From the NCBI GenBank assembly GCA_037447655.1, contig JBBHKE010003570.1:29625-93624 (forward strand): a stretch of 64,000 nt of DNA, in the 5' to 3' direction. The translations under genes were made by a program, and so were the position numbers. Below, one piece after another: positions 32,818-43,880 of the stretch. The notes beneath the pieces are model-generated. The model was not told the origin of the DNA and did no database searches. It saw only the letters and a list, made by a program, of their open reading frames with translations. Source of the DNA: Zygnema cylindricum (taxonomy: Eukaryota; Streptophyta; Zygnematophyceae; Zygnematales; Zygnemataceae). Positions within the stretch are counted from its first letter, which is position 1. The number at the start of each line of letters is the position of its first letter.

Positions 32818-33700
32818 TGTTGAAAAGAGGTAATTAATAGTTCACTTCCCTATTTTTGTTTTGCTTTAAATAAAAAGAGTGAGGATCAAAGGCGCGCCAT
32901 GGCTGCCGCCATATTTTGAAAGTGGCAAATTTTGAAGTATGGGTATTTTTACTAAATATGCCTAGGTCGAGATTTGAACCTGCGATCTCTAGATTCTCTA
33001 TAGCCTGACACATTAACCATTAAGGCGCTACGAAACGATACACGTGACGGGTTTCATAAATATATAAACATTAACACAACAGCTAATTAACAGCAGACTA
33101 ACCAAAGGAGCAATTCCTGCATGTACGCGAATCTGAACCGTGTAAAATATGTTTTGATCGGACGGCCGCCATTATAGCCGCCACGCGAAGTGAGATATGG
33201 AGGCATATGGAGATAGCGTCACGCGGTGCCACGTGGCGCCACATTATTTGATAACAGAGAAGATGGGAGGAGGAACCATGGCTTCCGATTTGACAAGTAT
33301 CACCTTGTAGACCTTGTCGTACAATGGTCGTACAATAAGTACATCGCCCATTGTACCTTCTTCTACTATATAGTGTTCCTATTGGACAAGGGTTTAGTAG
33401 TAGATAGTCGTGAGTAAGCAGACCAAGACTTAGTAATATTTAGGTACCTCTCTCTAAAAGAGCTTGTAACTATAAAGGTCATCTTTGTCCAACCATAACT
33501 TACTGCTCAAGGGAGCAAATTTAGTGATTCTTTTTGCGTTTTACTCAAGGGAGTCTTTTCCTTACAGGGGTGAGAGTTGTCAAAATATTTGTGTGCCTGG
33601 GCGGCGCTTATTCAGCGGGAAAATAGAAGGGGCAAATATTATCCTAGATGCTTTACATAGGCTGCTCATTCTTTGGGTCAATGAACACCACAGAATTGCA
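32818..33700 (+). repeat. Element B 5' LTR
   Basis: It is 883 bases and matches 39349-40229. It contains an antisense tRNA-like stretch at 32965-33035. Confidence 0.9.
32965..33035 (-). repeat. Antisense tRNA-like sequence in B LTR
   Basis: On the minus strand it reads TAGCGCCTTAATGGTTAATG (A-box-like), then the B-box GGTTCAAATCTCG. The same stretch recurs in the other B LTR at 39495-39560. Confidence 0.5.
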
Positions 33701-33712
33701 GGTTATAGACCC

Positions 33713-34894
33713 TGTTGATATTTGTGTATTTTCTAGGTTTGTAAATAGGAGAGAAAAAGGCAGAGGCAGTGTGCTTCTAAACTCCCCTCTCCAAGCCCCC
33801 ACACTTGTTGTAGTCACTAAAGGCTGGATAGGGTGCCAGAGCCATGGCTGCCTAAGCTCCCTAGAGAAGACAAGGGGTAAATTAGGTAGACTTACCAAAA
33901 GTTAGTTGACGGACCCGGGAATTGATCATGGTCCCTACCGTCCGTCAATTTGCATTAACCGTTAGCTCTAGCCGTTAAGTCTAGGACACATACTACGATC
34001 TATAGGGTTTGATAAATATATAAATCATCACATGTAGATTAATTCGTTTAACGGCGAATAGATACTTAATGCATAGATACAGTTTGATTTAGTACGAAGT
34101 AAGGTATGGGGACAGAAAGGATACCGTGCATTTGTTTCGATAGCGAAATAAATACCGCGCGTCGAATTTTAGCGGCTAGGATTATAGTTGGTTTTGATCG
34201 GACGGCCCCGATAGGCGCTGCGATCACGGAAAAGGCACTTTTGGCATTTTACGGTCTTTGCCACGTTCGATGACACGTGGAGTGATAACATTGGATTACG
34301 AGAATTCCGGAGATTACAGGAACTAATCCTGATTTGACACGTGTCGATATTTTGGCCATGTCGTATAATGGCCGTTCAGAAAGTACACCAGCACCTGTAC
34401 TTTTCTGTACGAAACAGTAATTTGATTGGTGCCGTACTTCAGTAGATAGATTTTTAGAGGGGCAATAGGACTTAGAAAATTTTGGGTAGGTAGCTGCCTC
34501 TCCCAGAGAGCACCCTGTATAAATGGCAAACTTTGGCCAGCCATAACTATCAATTTACTTGACCATTTTCAGTGATTCTTTTTGCTGCGGACTCAAGAGA
34601 GTCCAGGCTACACAGGGGTGTAGTCGATCAGAGTTATTGTCTGCCAGGGTGGCTGCATTTTAAAGGGAAAGTCAAAGTGGGTGAATGTGTCAAAATCTCA
34701 TATTCTAACTTTGCATTCTGTGGTGGAACTGACCACACAGAAAAGTGTTATTTCACAGGGGTGAATCTATATTTGGGTTCTGATTGTCAAGGGGTCAGTC
34801 ATTTGGGTTTATATAAAGTTAGGAATCGGCACCATCTAGATTAGCTTCTTTGGATCTGCTTACTCTGAGGGCCAATGGAGGTCTTAAAGTTTTA
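33713..34894 (+). mobile_element. Solo A-type LTR inside the PBS of element B
   Basis: It has the same 1182-base length and ends as the A1 LTRs. Flanks are GACCC on the left and GGTCC on the right. Both differ by one transition from GGCCC, which is the expected sequence within the intact PBS GGTTATGGGCCCACC. It therefore reads as an insertion with a 5-bp duplication, since mutated. Confidence 0.8.
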
Positions 34895-35904
34895 GGTCCA
34901 CCTTCTAGGGTGCCCATATTTGATGGATTAGACTTTCTTTATTGGGAAATGATGATGGAGGGAGAACTATTTGAGAAGCATCTATGGGGAATAGTGTCTG
35001 GACAAATTCGATGCCCACCTCCACCTGGGTTTGGAGGGACACATTTTCCTGGCACCTCCGCCTTTACAGTTGGTAGAACTGCTGCCACCAACACCGAGGA
35101 TGGAGATGAGGAAGGAGATGAGATTGTCATGGTAGGAGAAAAGGGAGGAGTTGCAACCCAAGTGACACCATTTCCGAAGGCGATACCGGCAACAACACCA
35201 CCAAAAACGGCGACAAGGGTTCAGATCAAAAGATCAGAGTATGAAAAGTGGAACTACAAAGACAAGGTTGCTAAGCTCTTAATTCTTAAAATTGTAGCAA
35301 AGGGCATTGCCATTCCCCTTATGCATGTCAAATCTTCATCTCAGATTTGGATATCACTAGTTAATAAATATAAGAGTGGATAATTGCAGCAACAACAGTT
35401 GCCGAAAATAAGATTGCATCTTATACCTATAAAGGAGGAAGTATGAATAATTAGTGCAATGATTTAGGAGCATTATTTGGAGAGTTAGAGAGTGCAGGTA
35501 ACTCATGGTCTGAGAGACAAAGAGTGAACACATTAATGATGAAACTACCTGAAGAGTATGAGAATATCATTAACCGATTGCAGGACATGGGAGATAGCAA
35601 TTGGAATTGGGATGACACAGTGGGAATGATTTTAGTGAAAGAAAGCACCATAGAGCTTAGGAGAGGGAGTCCAAGTGTTCAAGCATTGTCAGCAAGAGCA
35701 GATAAACGGAAGCGTGATGTGGAGAAAGGGAAAGATCCCTATCAAAACTTTGGTGGAAGAGGACAAGGAGGTGGCAGATTTGATAGGCATGGGAGAGGAA
35801 CTTCTCGAGGAGGATTATGTCACTTTTGCGAGAAACCAGGACACTATATGGCAGATTGTGTCAAACTTGCAGATTTTCGATTGAAACATGGTCAAGGAAC
35901 CTGA
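34895..35904 (+). pseudogene. Element B gag
   Basis: It reads GPPSRVPIFDG from next to the solo LTR, then ELFEKHLWGI, a basic linker, a UBN2-like capsid part with a frameshift near 35383 and a TAG at about 35449 (YTYKGGSM context), then EEYENIINRLQDMG. An Arg/Gly-rich region and the zinc knuckle CHFCEKPGHYMADC are at about 35818-35860. Gag binds and packages element RNA. Confidence 0.85.
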
Positions 35905-35931
35905 AGGGATGGAGGAAAGAAAAATGCTTTC

Positions 35932-37590
35932 TTGACTCAAGTTCATGATGAGGTGGAAGGAAAAATTGAAACAGAAGAGGAGATTGAAAAGCTTCTTTTT
36001 TATCCGAAAAACACTGAAAAGCATGTCGACATTCCACAGAGACAAAAGTGTGCTTCCGGAGGTAAGAGGGATATACCCGAGGATGGGTGGATCATAGACT
36101 CAGGGGCTTCAATGCATATGTGCAAAGATAAGGGGTGGTTCACTAAACTGAGAAAGATCCCAACATTGAGATAGAGTACGGAGATGGTAGAGTAGAAACC
36201 ACAAGTCTTGTTAGAACTGTAGACTTGAAGGTTCTAGTTGATGGAAAGGCCTCAATTGTAACACTCTCAAACGTTCTTTACATTCCACAGCTTAGGAAGA
36301 ACCTAGTCTCAACATCTGTCCTGAATGAAAAGGAGTTTGAAACAGGAACTAGGAAAGGAATGTTCACAGCAAGCTTTGATAATGAGGTTTATTTCATAGC
36401 TGAGAAGGGCAGTCAAGGAATGTTCAGAATTGTTCTTTGCAATGAAAAAAGTGTTCTCTACTCATGTGCAAGTGAGATGATGCTTTGGCATAAAAGGTTG
36501 GGGCATGTGCATCTAGATAGATTAAAGAAAATGAAGAAAAAAAGGATAGTGGAGGGTATTACTTTTGAGGATGATGAGACCTTTAATGATTATAGTGGAT
36601 GTGCCCAAGGGAAGATTCATAGACTTCCATTTCCAAAGGCAACCACATATAGGAGAGAGAAAGTGTCACATCTAGTTCACACTGATGTTTGGGGACCTGC
36701 TAGGTATGCTTCACATGGGGGGAAGAGATGGATGTTAACCATCACAGATGATTGGTCTAGATACATGAAGGTATACTTTCTCTGACTAGATTGGTCTAGA
36801 TACACAAAGGTATACTTTCTCAGACATAAGTCAGAGGTATTAAGATGTTTCAAAGAGTATAAAGTATGGAGTGAAAAACTACATGAAACCTCAATAAAAG
36901 AGATAAGAAGTGATAATGGGAAAGAATACAACTCAAAGGAATTTGAAGAATATCTTAAAGAAGAAGGAATTCATCATGAGAAAATTGTTCCCTATAATCC
37001 GAAACAAAATGGAGTAGGAGAAAGGGTGAATAGAACTTTAGGAGATATGTCCAAAAGTATGTTAACTGATAAGGGGATAGGGTTGCAGTTTTGGGTGGAG
37101 TCTATGAACTATGCTAATTTCATCAAAAATAGAGTCCTAACTTCAGCAAATAAGGAGGAAACTCCTTATGAGAGGTGGACAGGGAGAAAGCCTGATTTGT
37201 CTAGTTTAAGAGTGCTCGGAAGTCAAGTCTACATTTTGGATTTCGATAAGACTAAATGGAAGTTAGAGGGGAGAGGGAAGCCAGGATATCTTGTAGGATA
37301 TGATGAGAGCACAAAAGGATACCGAGTGTATGACTTGAAAAAGAGAGATATAATTTTGGTAAAACACATAGTGGTGATGAATGAAGAGAAGTCCATTGAT
37401 CCATTCAGATATAATAAGGAAGTCAAAATCAAATTTGAAACGGATAAGTTTTCTGACTTTGACTTTGAAAATGAAGAGAAGGAAGAGGGAGAAAAAGAAA
37501 AATATGCAGATCTACCAAAGGAGAAGGAGGAAATGACAACATCCGAGGCAACGCTAAAACACGAAGTGGAAACCGATGAGGAACTTGATT
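35932..37590 (+). pseudogene. Element B protease and integrase
   Basis: The aspartic protease motif WIIDSGASMHMC is at about 36090, with a frameshift near 36170. GAG-pre-integrase follows with LWHKRLGHVHLDRL and C-x2-C as DYSGCAQGKIH (first Cys replaced by Tyr). The integrase D,D,E residues are in VHTDVWGP, IRSDNGKEY and NGVGERVNRTL. A 39-base in-frame tandem duplication at about 36750-36828 repeats DWSRYMKVYFL and carries a stop. The integrase C-terminal region continues to 37590. Confidence 0.85.
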
Positions 37591-37689
37591 AGACACCGGA
37601 ATTGGAAGATAGGGGAGCTGAAATCTCCCTAAACAAAACCCAAGGATGCCTTCCATACCGGTGTCCGATTTTGAAGGGGTAAGAAGAAG

Positions 37690-39335
37690 TAGTAAACCAC
37701 TTCAATAATGACAAGTAAATAACCAACTCACAAAGATGTCTCACCCAGATGAACCTCAAACATACTTAGAGGCCATAAACACTCCAGAAAGTAGCCGGTG
37801 GATCAGAGCTATAAATGAAGAAATGGCCTCTATCATGGAAGCCAATACATGGGAGTTGGTAGATTGTCCACCGGACTGAAAATTGATTGGATGTAAGTGG
37901 GTTTTTAAACTTAAATTAAACCTGGATAATACCATTGAGAGGTACAAAGCTAGGTTAGTGGCAAAAGGTTTTACTCAGAAAGAGGGGATAGACTACGAAG
38001 AAATTTTTGCACGTGTAGTCAGATTTCCTTCTGAGAAAATCCTTTTAAGTATACCGCAGCGGGGGATATAGAAATCCACCAGATGGATATTAAAACGGCC
38101 TTTTTGCACGGAGAGTTAGAAGAAGAAATGTACATGAGGCAACCGAAAGGATTCGTGGAATATGGGGAAGAAAATAAAGTTTGCAAACTGATAAAATCAC
38201 TCTATGGGCTTAAGTAAGCCCCGCGACAGTGGAATATAAAGCTAGATGAATTTCTGACGGGTTTGGGGTATATCAGAATTAGTTCATATCACTCTATAAA
38301 TTTATTTGAGGATGAGAATTGAGTGATATTTATTGCTATTTATGTGGATGTTTTGTTGGTCTTAAGCAAGTCTTTAGATAAAATTAACAATCTTAAACGG
38401 GATGTTAGAAGCAGTTTTGATATGAAAGATCTCGGTGAAGCAAAGTACATTTTGGGAATTTTGATGGAGAGAGAAAGAGGGAATAAAATTATAAGACTCA
38501 CTCAAAAAGAAGCATTTGGTAATATGCTAGAAAAATTTCAGATGGAAAAAGCAACGGATGTACTACTCCTATGGATTTGAAGAAAGTGTTTGAGGGGAGT
38601 GAAGAAAGAGGAATACTGATCATTAATGATGAGATGGATGAGATAGAAAGAAAATTTATGAAAAATATCCTTTATCGGCAGATTGTAGGCAGTCTTATTT
38701 ATTTTTTGAACTGTACATGTCCGGATATAGCTGCAGCTGTAGGTGTCCTTAGTAGAAATCTAAATAAGTCAAGAAAGAGAGACTGGGAGGCTGCCAAAAG
38801 GGTGATGAAGTATCTGGTGGGGACAAGGGAATTACGGTTTCATTTGGGAGGGGAGCACACTGACATCACCACTTCGAGTGATGCCAGTTATGGAGATGTG
38901 CCTTCAAGGAGGTGTACGACTGGATATGTGTTGCAAATTGGATCGAGTGCATGTTGTTGGAGTAGCAAGCAACAAAAAGTAGTTGCTCAGTCCACTATAG
39001 AGGCTGAATACATTGCTTCCTGTGCTGCCACCAAAGAAATAATGTGGGTTAAATCACTTCTTGAAGAACTTGGGTTCATAAAGTCTAGAACTCAAAATGT
39101 TTTTTGTGATAATGAAGCTGCTATCTCTATTGCAGCTAATCCGAAACATCACTTCAAAGCTAAGCATATGGATATTAGACTAAGCTTTGTCAGAGAGAAG
39201 GTAGAAAATAAAACTATTAAACTGGTTCATAAAAATGATAGAGAAATGATTGCAAACATGATGACAAAACCAGTGCCTTCCCTAAAGTTGATTTATTGCA
39301 GAGAAAACTGTGAATTAAAATTGAAAAGTGACTAG
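37690..39335 (+). pseudogene. Element B reverse transcriptase and RNase H
   Basis: The copia RT reads [50 protein letters not shown] and SLYGLK-stop-APRQW. The catalytic box is YVDV in place of YVDD, so one metal-binding Asp is lost. RNase H is open at 38571-39335, with TSSDASYGD, STIEAEYIASC and CDNEAAISIA. Stops at about 37880, 38215 and 38322 break the frame. Two of these fit C-to-T change of Arg or Gln codons. Confidence 0.88.
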
Positions 39336-39348
39336 GAATTAAGGGGAG

Positions 39349-40229
39349 TGTTGAAAAGACGTAATTAATAGTTCACTTCCCTATTTTAGTTTTGCTTTAA
39401 AGAAAGAGTGAGGATCAAAGGCGCGCCATGGCTGCCGCCATATTTAGAAAGTCGTTTTGAAATAGACGTTATTTTTACTAAAATGATGCTTAAGTCGAGA
39501 TTTGAAACTTCGACCTCTAGATTCTCTATAACCTAACTTCTTAACCATTAAGGCGCTACGAAACGATACACGTGACGGGTGTCATAAATATATAAACATT
39601 AACGGAACAGCTAATTAAAAGCAGACTAACCAAAAGGAGCAATTCCTACATGTACGCGAATCTGAACCGTGTAAAATATGTTTTGATCGGACGGCCGGCA
39701 TTATAGCCGCCACGCGAAGTGAGCTTTTGGGGGCATTCGGAGATAGTGTCACGCGGTGCCACGTGGCGCCACATTATTTGATAACGCAGAAGATGGGAGG
39801 AGGAACCATGGCTTCAATTTGACAGGCGTCACCTTGTAGACCTTGTCGTACAATGGTCGTAAAATAAGTACATCGCCCATTGTACCTTCTTGTACTATAT
39901 AGTGTTCCTATTAGACTAGGGTTTAGTAGTAGGTAGTCGTGAGTAGGCAGACCAAGACTTAGTAATATTTAGGTACCTCTCTCTAAGAGAGCTTGTAACT
40001 ATAAAGGTCATCTTTGACCAACCATAACTTACTGCTCAAGGGAGCAAATTTAGTGATTCTTTTTGCGTTTGACTCAGGGGAGTCTTGTCCTCACAGGGGT
40101 GAGAGTGGTCAGAACATTTTTGTGCCTGGGTGGCGCTTATTCAGCGGGAAAGTAGAAGGGGCAAATATTATCCTAGGGGCTTTACATAGGTTGCTCATTC
40201 TTTGGGTCAATGGAGACCACAGAATTGCA
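39349..40229 (+). repeat. Element B 3' LTR
   Basis: It is 881 bases, preceded by the polypurine tract AAGGGGAG at 39341-39348. Confidence 0.9.
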
Positions 40230-40573
40230 CATTTCTTATGTGTGGTTGACGTAGGTACCACACTACTTGTGTTTCACGTAAAGGAATAGAATTCTAACTT
40301 GTGACCTACGTAATCAAATCAATGACCACAATTTACTACGTGACACTCACTCAAAATCTGCGACACTTTGTACTTGCTGTACACTAGACGTAAATGATTA
40401 TGTTTTGCTTAACTTGACGTCTACGCAAATTATGCTTGACCTCTACGTAACCGTACTTTACATCTACTCAACCGTACTTGAACCCAACAGGACTTACTTG
40501 ACTTCTCTCTTACGCAACGTTGAATATCGTTGACTTCTGGTCCTTAGCACAAAATGGAAGCAAAATTCTAACA

Positions 40574-41640
40574 CCCCCTCTCTCGGTCATTTTCTGTTGA
40601 TTATCAATTTTCCACACTAAATAGGACCAACTCCTGTGAAGTGATTACAAAATCTAATTATAAACCTTTCTTTCCAATTTGTTCTCTCCAACCGAAAATC
40701 CAACCGATAGTGCTTTTCCTTGTGTTGAGGTCCCCGTCTGCATGACAACTTTCAAAGGCCTCTTCTCTCATTTTGGTGTCAAGTTATTTCTTCCAACACC
40801 TAGGACTTTGTTTTAGATCGTAAATGAATTTGTTTAGTTTACACACCATGTGTTCTTTTCATGGTTGTATCATGCCCTCTGGGTGTTCCAAGTAGACTTC
40901 CTCCTCTAAATCCGATTTAGGAATGCAGTTTTGATATCTAGCTGATGCATCTGCATACCATTTGCTGCCCATAAAGCTAAACTTTTGAGAATATCAAACT
41001 TCACTATTGGTGACAAAGTCTCAGTGTAATCAACCCCTTCTTATTGGGTATACCCCTTAGCTACCAACCTCGCTTCTAAATTCCTTTTAATCTTAAAGAC
41101 CCATTTACCCCCCACAATATTTTTCTCTTTTGGGGGTTCTACAAAGGTCTTAGTTTTAATTTTGATTAGTGAGTCATATTCTAATTCTATTGCCTCTTTC
41201 CATTTCTGAGATTTAATACTCTCCAAAACTTCATGAAAGGTTTGTGGTTCCCCCTCAGCCACCAAAAAACAACAAGCTAAACGCGCATCTCCCGTTTCTT
41301 CAATGAGCAGTTCTGGTTTAACACGTATCCGACTATAAACTCTTTGAGGAGTTACCTTCAATTTCGATTGTTGAATCATATTAATAGAGGTTGTAATTTG
41401 CGAACGTTGTGCAACCGTTAACTTCTCCACGATTAAAGATTGAAAAGTTGATGTTCAACCGCGTATGATAGAAAACTGAACTGAAACAGAAATTAGCGTG
41501 GATGACGATGGCTCCACTTCATGTTCTCCGCTTGGAGTACTTAGCGTCTTAAGGTTGTCTTTGGCGTTGACGTCCTCAAGTCCTCGGACCATCTTCTTTT
41601 CGATAAGTCGTGTGAGATTTTGCTCTCCCAAATGACCAAA
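40574..41640 (-). pseudogene. Element C reverse transcriptase remnant
   Basis: Minus-strand RT start: WKEAIELEYDSLIK, VGGKWVFKIKRN, EARLVAKGYTQ-stop-EGVDYTE, then MHQLDIKTAFLN near 40930. RT breaks off there, before the YVDD box, and the polypurine tract and LTR follow. Upstream, at 41580-41650, GAG-pre-integrase words (RFGHLGEQNL) adjoin RT sequence, so the integrase core is deleted. Confidence 0.75.
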
Positions 41641-41649
41641 TCGTTGATG

Positions 41650-42111
41650 CTATAGCTCCAAAGTGTATGCTTCTTTGCTGAAATTCACCTGTGCATCTTC
41701 AACATCTAAACGTAGAGCAAAAAGATTCTCTTCCGGATATCCAAGAGTGATTAGCTTTCCCCCAGTTTTGATTTCACAACGTTTGTTTTTCATTTTCTCA
41801 AATTCAACTTTTATTCCACTCCTCTCAGCATGCATAACACTTAAAAGGTTATGCTTTAAACCTGGTAAGTATAAAACTTCTTTTAGATGGCCTGCATGGT
41901 TTCTAGTATCATAGTTTAATTGTAACTTAACCTCGCCCATTAAACTGGTCTCTATAATCTTACCATCTGCGAGTACAATACGTAGAGGACTTTGTAATAC
42001 TGTGAGAGAAGTAAAGATGGACTTGTCATTACACATGTGATGAGACGCTCCAGGGTCTATAATCCATTTGGTTTCGAGCATTTGACTATGTGAAAAAAAA
42101 TTTAGTCTCAT
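41650..42111 (-). pseudogene. Element C protease region
   Basis: WIIDPGASHHMC is the retropepsin motif with Ser changed to Pro, followed by VLYLPGLKHNLLSV and a region leading into GAG-pre-integrase. It differs clearly from element B, so C is a separate copia lineage. Confidence 0.8.
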
Positions 42112-42112
42112 C

Positions 42113-42760
42113 TTAAATGTTCATGGCAAAAGACTGTTTGTTCTGTTTGATTTTGTCTTCACTACGACAAACTGAAGCCTTATGACCTGGTTTTTCCACA
42201 ACTGTAACAAACAATCTTTTTCTTGAAGTTTTCAATCTCTTTGTTTGTGAATATACAGTCTGCAGTCTAATGATTAGTGTTGCCACATATAGCACAAGCA
42301 GTTTCTAACTTAGTACGTTTTACTGACTGTTTTCCTTTTAGCCTAAAGAGCTACATTTGACTCTTTTTCCTCTTTTCTTTGAATTTCAACTTCTTCCTGA
42401 ATGAAATGTTGACATACTGCATCAAAGTCTATAGTAGGTTGACTTTTCAAAGCATTGATCATCATAGCATACTGTGATGGCAATGACCTAAACATTGTGA
42501 GGATCAAATCGTCATTGTTCAGTTTTGTGCCAATTGCGGCTAACTCTAACTTAAGCTCTTTCACTCTATTGATATAGGTTTTGATAGAATCTCCACTACC
42601 CATACTAAAGTTTAGCAATTTATTCTTTAATTGCATAATATTGGACGGATTAGTACGCTCATGTATTGTCCTTAGTTTATCCCACATAGCTTTAGGTTTA
42701 TCCAATTCCACTATGTGTAAAAGTTGACTGTCTTCCACTGCTACAAAAATTAATGTCGCT
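42113..42760 (-). pseudogene. Element C gag and zinc knuckle
   Basis: UBN2-type gag (KAMWDKLRTIHE, NKLLNFSMGSGDSIKTYINRV, LILTMFRSLPSQYAM) at 42738-42343. A zinc-knuckle remnant ending EKPGHKASVC is at about 42180. Frames differ between them. Confidence 0.8.
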
Positions 42761-42995
42761 ACCTATTAAAGTCACTGCCTCTTCTTCGTTTCTATCATAT
42801 CATACTGCCTTTTGGGCTTCAATAAGATTTTGTTCAGAACTTGCTGCAATACCCTTTTAATTCTTATATTTTAGAATTTACCTATTAATGTCACTGCCTC
42901 TTCTTCCTTTCTATCATATCATACTGCCTTTTGGGCTTCAAGAAGATTTTGTTCAGTACTTGCTGCAATACCCTTTTAATTCTTATATTTTAGAA
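42760..42995. repeat. 118-bp tandem duplication in element C
   Basis: The segment starting ACCTATTAA-GTCACTGCCTC and ending TTATATTTTAGAATTT occurs twice in a row with few differences. Confidence 0.85.
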
Positions 42996-43069
42996 TTTTG
43001 GTCATCTTAGCCTTACACAGTAAATAATTACTTCCATTAAATTTCAGGATGTCTGTAATTTTACCTAAA

Positions 43070-43081
43070 GCTCTGATACAA
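43070..43081 (-). promoter_or_regulatory. Element C primer-binding site
   Basis: TTGTATCAGAGC matches the usual plant PBS TGGTATCAGAGC (3' end of initiator tRNA-Met) with one difference and sits directly next to the LTR. Confidence 0.8.
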
Positions 43082-43644
43082 TGTTGAGATTGAGAAAAAG
43101 TGGTCATGGGATCGATCAATTACAAGACAAAAAGCTAAGGAAAACAACTCTCCATTTGAGAAGACAAGCTTAATTATTGAACAAGTAAGAAGATAGATTA
43201 CACGACAAAATAAGCACTCAGTGCAAAATTTGCAACAGGGAAAAATTTGAGAGAATCATATAGTAGATTGATGATTAATTTTCAATGTAAGCATGAGTCT
43301 ATTTTATATGTGTGGTTGACGTAGGTACCACGCTACTTGTGTTTCAAGTAAAGGAATAGAATCCTAACTTGTGACCTACGTAGTCAAATCAACGACCACA
43401 ATTTACTACGTGACATTCACCTCAAAATCTGCTACACTTTGTACTTGCCGTACGCTAGACGTAAATGATTACGTTTTGCTTAACTTGACGTCTACGCAAA
43501 TTATGCTTGACCTCTATGTAACCGTACTTTACATCTACTGAACCGTACCTGAACCCAACAGGACTTACTTTACTTCTCTCTTTCGCAACGTTGATTATTG
43601 TTGACTTCTACTCCTTAGCAAGAAATGGACACGGAATTCTAACA
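43082..43644 (-). repeat. Element C 5' LTR
   Basis: It is 563 bases, matching 32619-32817 plus 40235-40573. It is dense in TACGTA/GACGTA words. Confidence 0.85.
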
Positions 43645-43880
43645 ATAAAGAGGGAAAGGGAGAGGTGACAACGATTTAATATTTTGCAAATTACCCATAA
43701 ATGAAAGTGGAGGTTTAGTACCCCTGCGATTTTTTTTTTCCATACGGACGTAAAACGAGTAGTAACAAAAATAGTGTGTGCTCTCCCACGAGATTTTTTT
43801 TTCAAAATTGTATAAAACGCGCTAAGATTTTATCCTATTCGTTTGTGAGGTGTTACTTTTACTAAAATTAACTCTCTAGC
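43645..43880. repeat. Interspersed repeat R, copy 3 (part)
   Basis: It matches 470-680 of copy 1, including AAATGAAAGTGGAGGT and ACCCCTGCGATTTTTT. Element C inserted into it. Confidence 0.65.

Larger units (their letters stand above)
32818..40229 (+). mobile_element. Copia element B, full-length, decayed
   Basis: 7.4 kb with LTRs 32818-33700 and 39349-40229, starting TGTTGAAAAG and ending GAATTGCA, and the duplication CATTT on both sides (32813-32817 and 40230-40234). Gag, protease, integrase, RT and RNase H are in Ty1/copia order. A solo A-type LTR is inserted in its PBS. Several stops and frameshifts make it inactive. Confidence 0.92.
32619..43644 (-). mobile_element. Copia element C, interrupted by element B
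   Basis: It is bordered by the duplication ATAAA (32614-32618 and 43645-43649). The 5' LTR is 43082-43644. The 3' LTR is split into 32619-32817 and 40235-40573 by element B. The interior (40574-43081) holds gag, knuckle, protease and part of reverse transcriptase; the integrase core and most of RT are missing. The PBS TTGTATCAGAGC follows the 5' LTR, and the tract GAGAGGGGG precedes the 3' LTR. Confidence 0.85.

Noticed and set aside
34850-34894. Gag start at an upstream ATG (MDLLTLRANGG)
   Set aside because: These codons lie inside the inserted solo LTR and are not part of element B's Gag.
34895-34905. A 7-base deletion in the element B PBS
   Set aside because: Looked like a deletion when compared with A1, but the flanks GACCC and GGTCC fit a target duplication around the solo LTR better.
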